Of a stretch of 64,000 bases of DNA, positions 63,755-64,000 are shown one piece after another. Both the position numbers and the translations under genes were made by a program. The first letter of the stretch is position 1. The number at the start of each line of letters is the position of its first letter. The notes beneath the pieces were generated by a model. That model made no database searches, was not told the origin of the DNA, and worked only from the letters and a program-made list of their open reading frames with translations. Origin of the DNA: Aliidiomarina sanyensis (GTDB lineage Bacteria > Pseudomonadota > Gammaproteobacteria > Enterobacterales > Alteromonadaceae); NCBI RefSeq assembly GCF_003987175.1, contig NZ_PIPM01000002.1, positions 248,001 through 312,000 of the forward strand, given 5' to 3'.

Positions 63755-64000
63755 TTAGTGCATGAAACCCTGCGGCTCTTCGAACAACAAGTCTTCCATC
63801 TGAGAATATGCATCCTCACGACCTGGCACATTAAATAGCACCATGAGAATTACCCACTTCATATCATCCAGACAGAATTGCGGTGTATCGAGCTCCATCA
63901 CTCGATCTATCACCATTTCGCGTGTGGTGAAATCGAGTACACCGATTTGCTCTAAATACATTAAAAAACCACGTGACTGGACGTCGAGACGTGCCAGCTC
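63755..64000 (-). CDS. smg: Smg family protein (DUF494), partial at right edge
   Basis: Only the C-terminal 81 residues are in the window (reading open at the edge); the family is about 155 long. The visible [29 protein letters not shown] in two blocks and [16 protein letters not shown] identify Smg/DUF494, a protein of unknown function encoded near dprA in most gammaproteobacteria. The ATG at 63961 is internal. It is 14 bases upstream of the zinc-finger gene. Confidence 0.92.
   Translation of the reverse strand, partial: ELARLDVQSRGFLMYLEQIGVLDFTTREMVIDRVMELDTPQFCLDDMKWVILMVLFNVPGREDAYSQMEDLLFEEPQGFMH

Overview
The window is a contiguous piece of a gammaproteobacterial chromosome. The housekeeping order (engB, cytochrome c4, polA; hemF-tsaC; a partial smg; yihI, elbB) is gammaproteobacterial. 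Halophilic or haloalkaliphilic life is suggested by a complete seven-subunit Mrp Na+/H+ antiporter, a NaChBac-type sodium channel beside it, and acidic tails or linkers in MrpA, FliF and a SLC13-like permease. I cannot fix the genus. An FlhDC-controlled flagellar set of the E. coli/Halomonas type argues for the Oceanospirillales side. No phage, insertion sequence, CRISPR array, rRNA or tRNA was seen.

Bases 1-33,330 are almost entirely flagellar. The minus strand opens with flhD-flhC-motA (motA runs off the left edge). Next comes fliD-fliS-fliT followed by a FliK-like gene and a free FlhB-C-terminal-like gene. A YcgR/PilZ protein fused to an HD-GYP domain, flagellin fliC and flaG follow. Then fliE faces the long plus-strand operon fliFGHIJKLMNOPQR. 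The rod/hook operon flgBCDEFGHIJKL lies on the minus strand, divergent from flgA, flgM and flgN. Near-consensus sigma-28 promoters (TAAAGTTT-N11-GCCGATAA) precede motA, fliD, the PilZ/HD-GYP gene, fliC, flaG and flgM, with a weaker one before flgKL. A plausible FlhDC operator sits before flgA. The circuit can therefore be read as FlhDC, then hook-basal body plus FlgM, then sigma-28 late genes. flhA, flhB, fliA and the che genes are not in the window.

Bases 33,351-44,397 hold an isochorismatase-like hydrolase, an exported amidohydrolase, the sodium channel, mrpABCDEFG and a translationally coupled cysE-cysK pair. The Mrp antiporter would extrude Na+ and the channel would let it back in.

Bases 44,602-64,000 are mixed housekeeping genes: a second amidohydrolase, a DUF2489 protein, YihI, a DUF885 lipoprotein, an EamA transporter, EngB, cytochrome c4, PolA, ElbB, a DUF945 protein, a SLC13/TrkA-C permease, AroE, a group II truncated haemoglobin, HemF, TsaC, a C4 zinc-finger protein and partial Smg. 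Two non-coding stretches stand out. One is a compact three-hairpin transcript candidate just downstream of polA, at the position of Spot 42/ErsA. The other is an approximately 850-base gap between yihI and the DUF885 gene, which carries an orphan minus-strand terminator.
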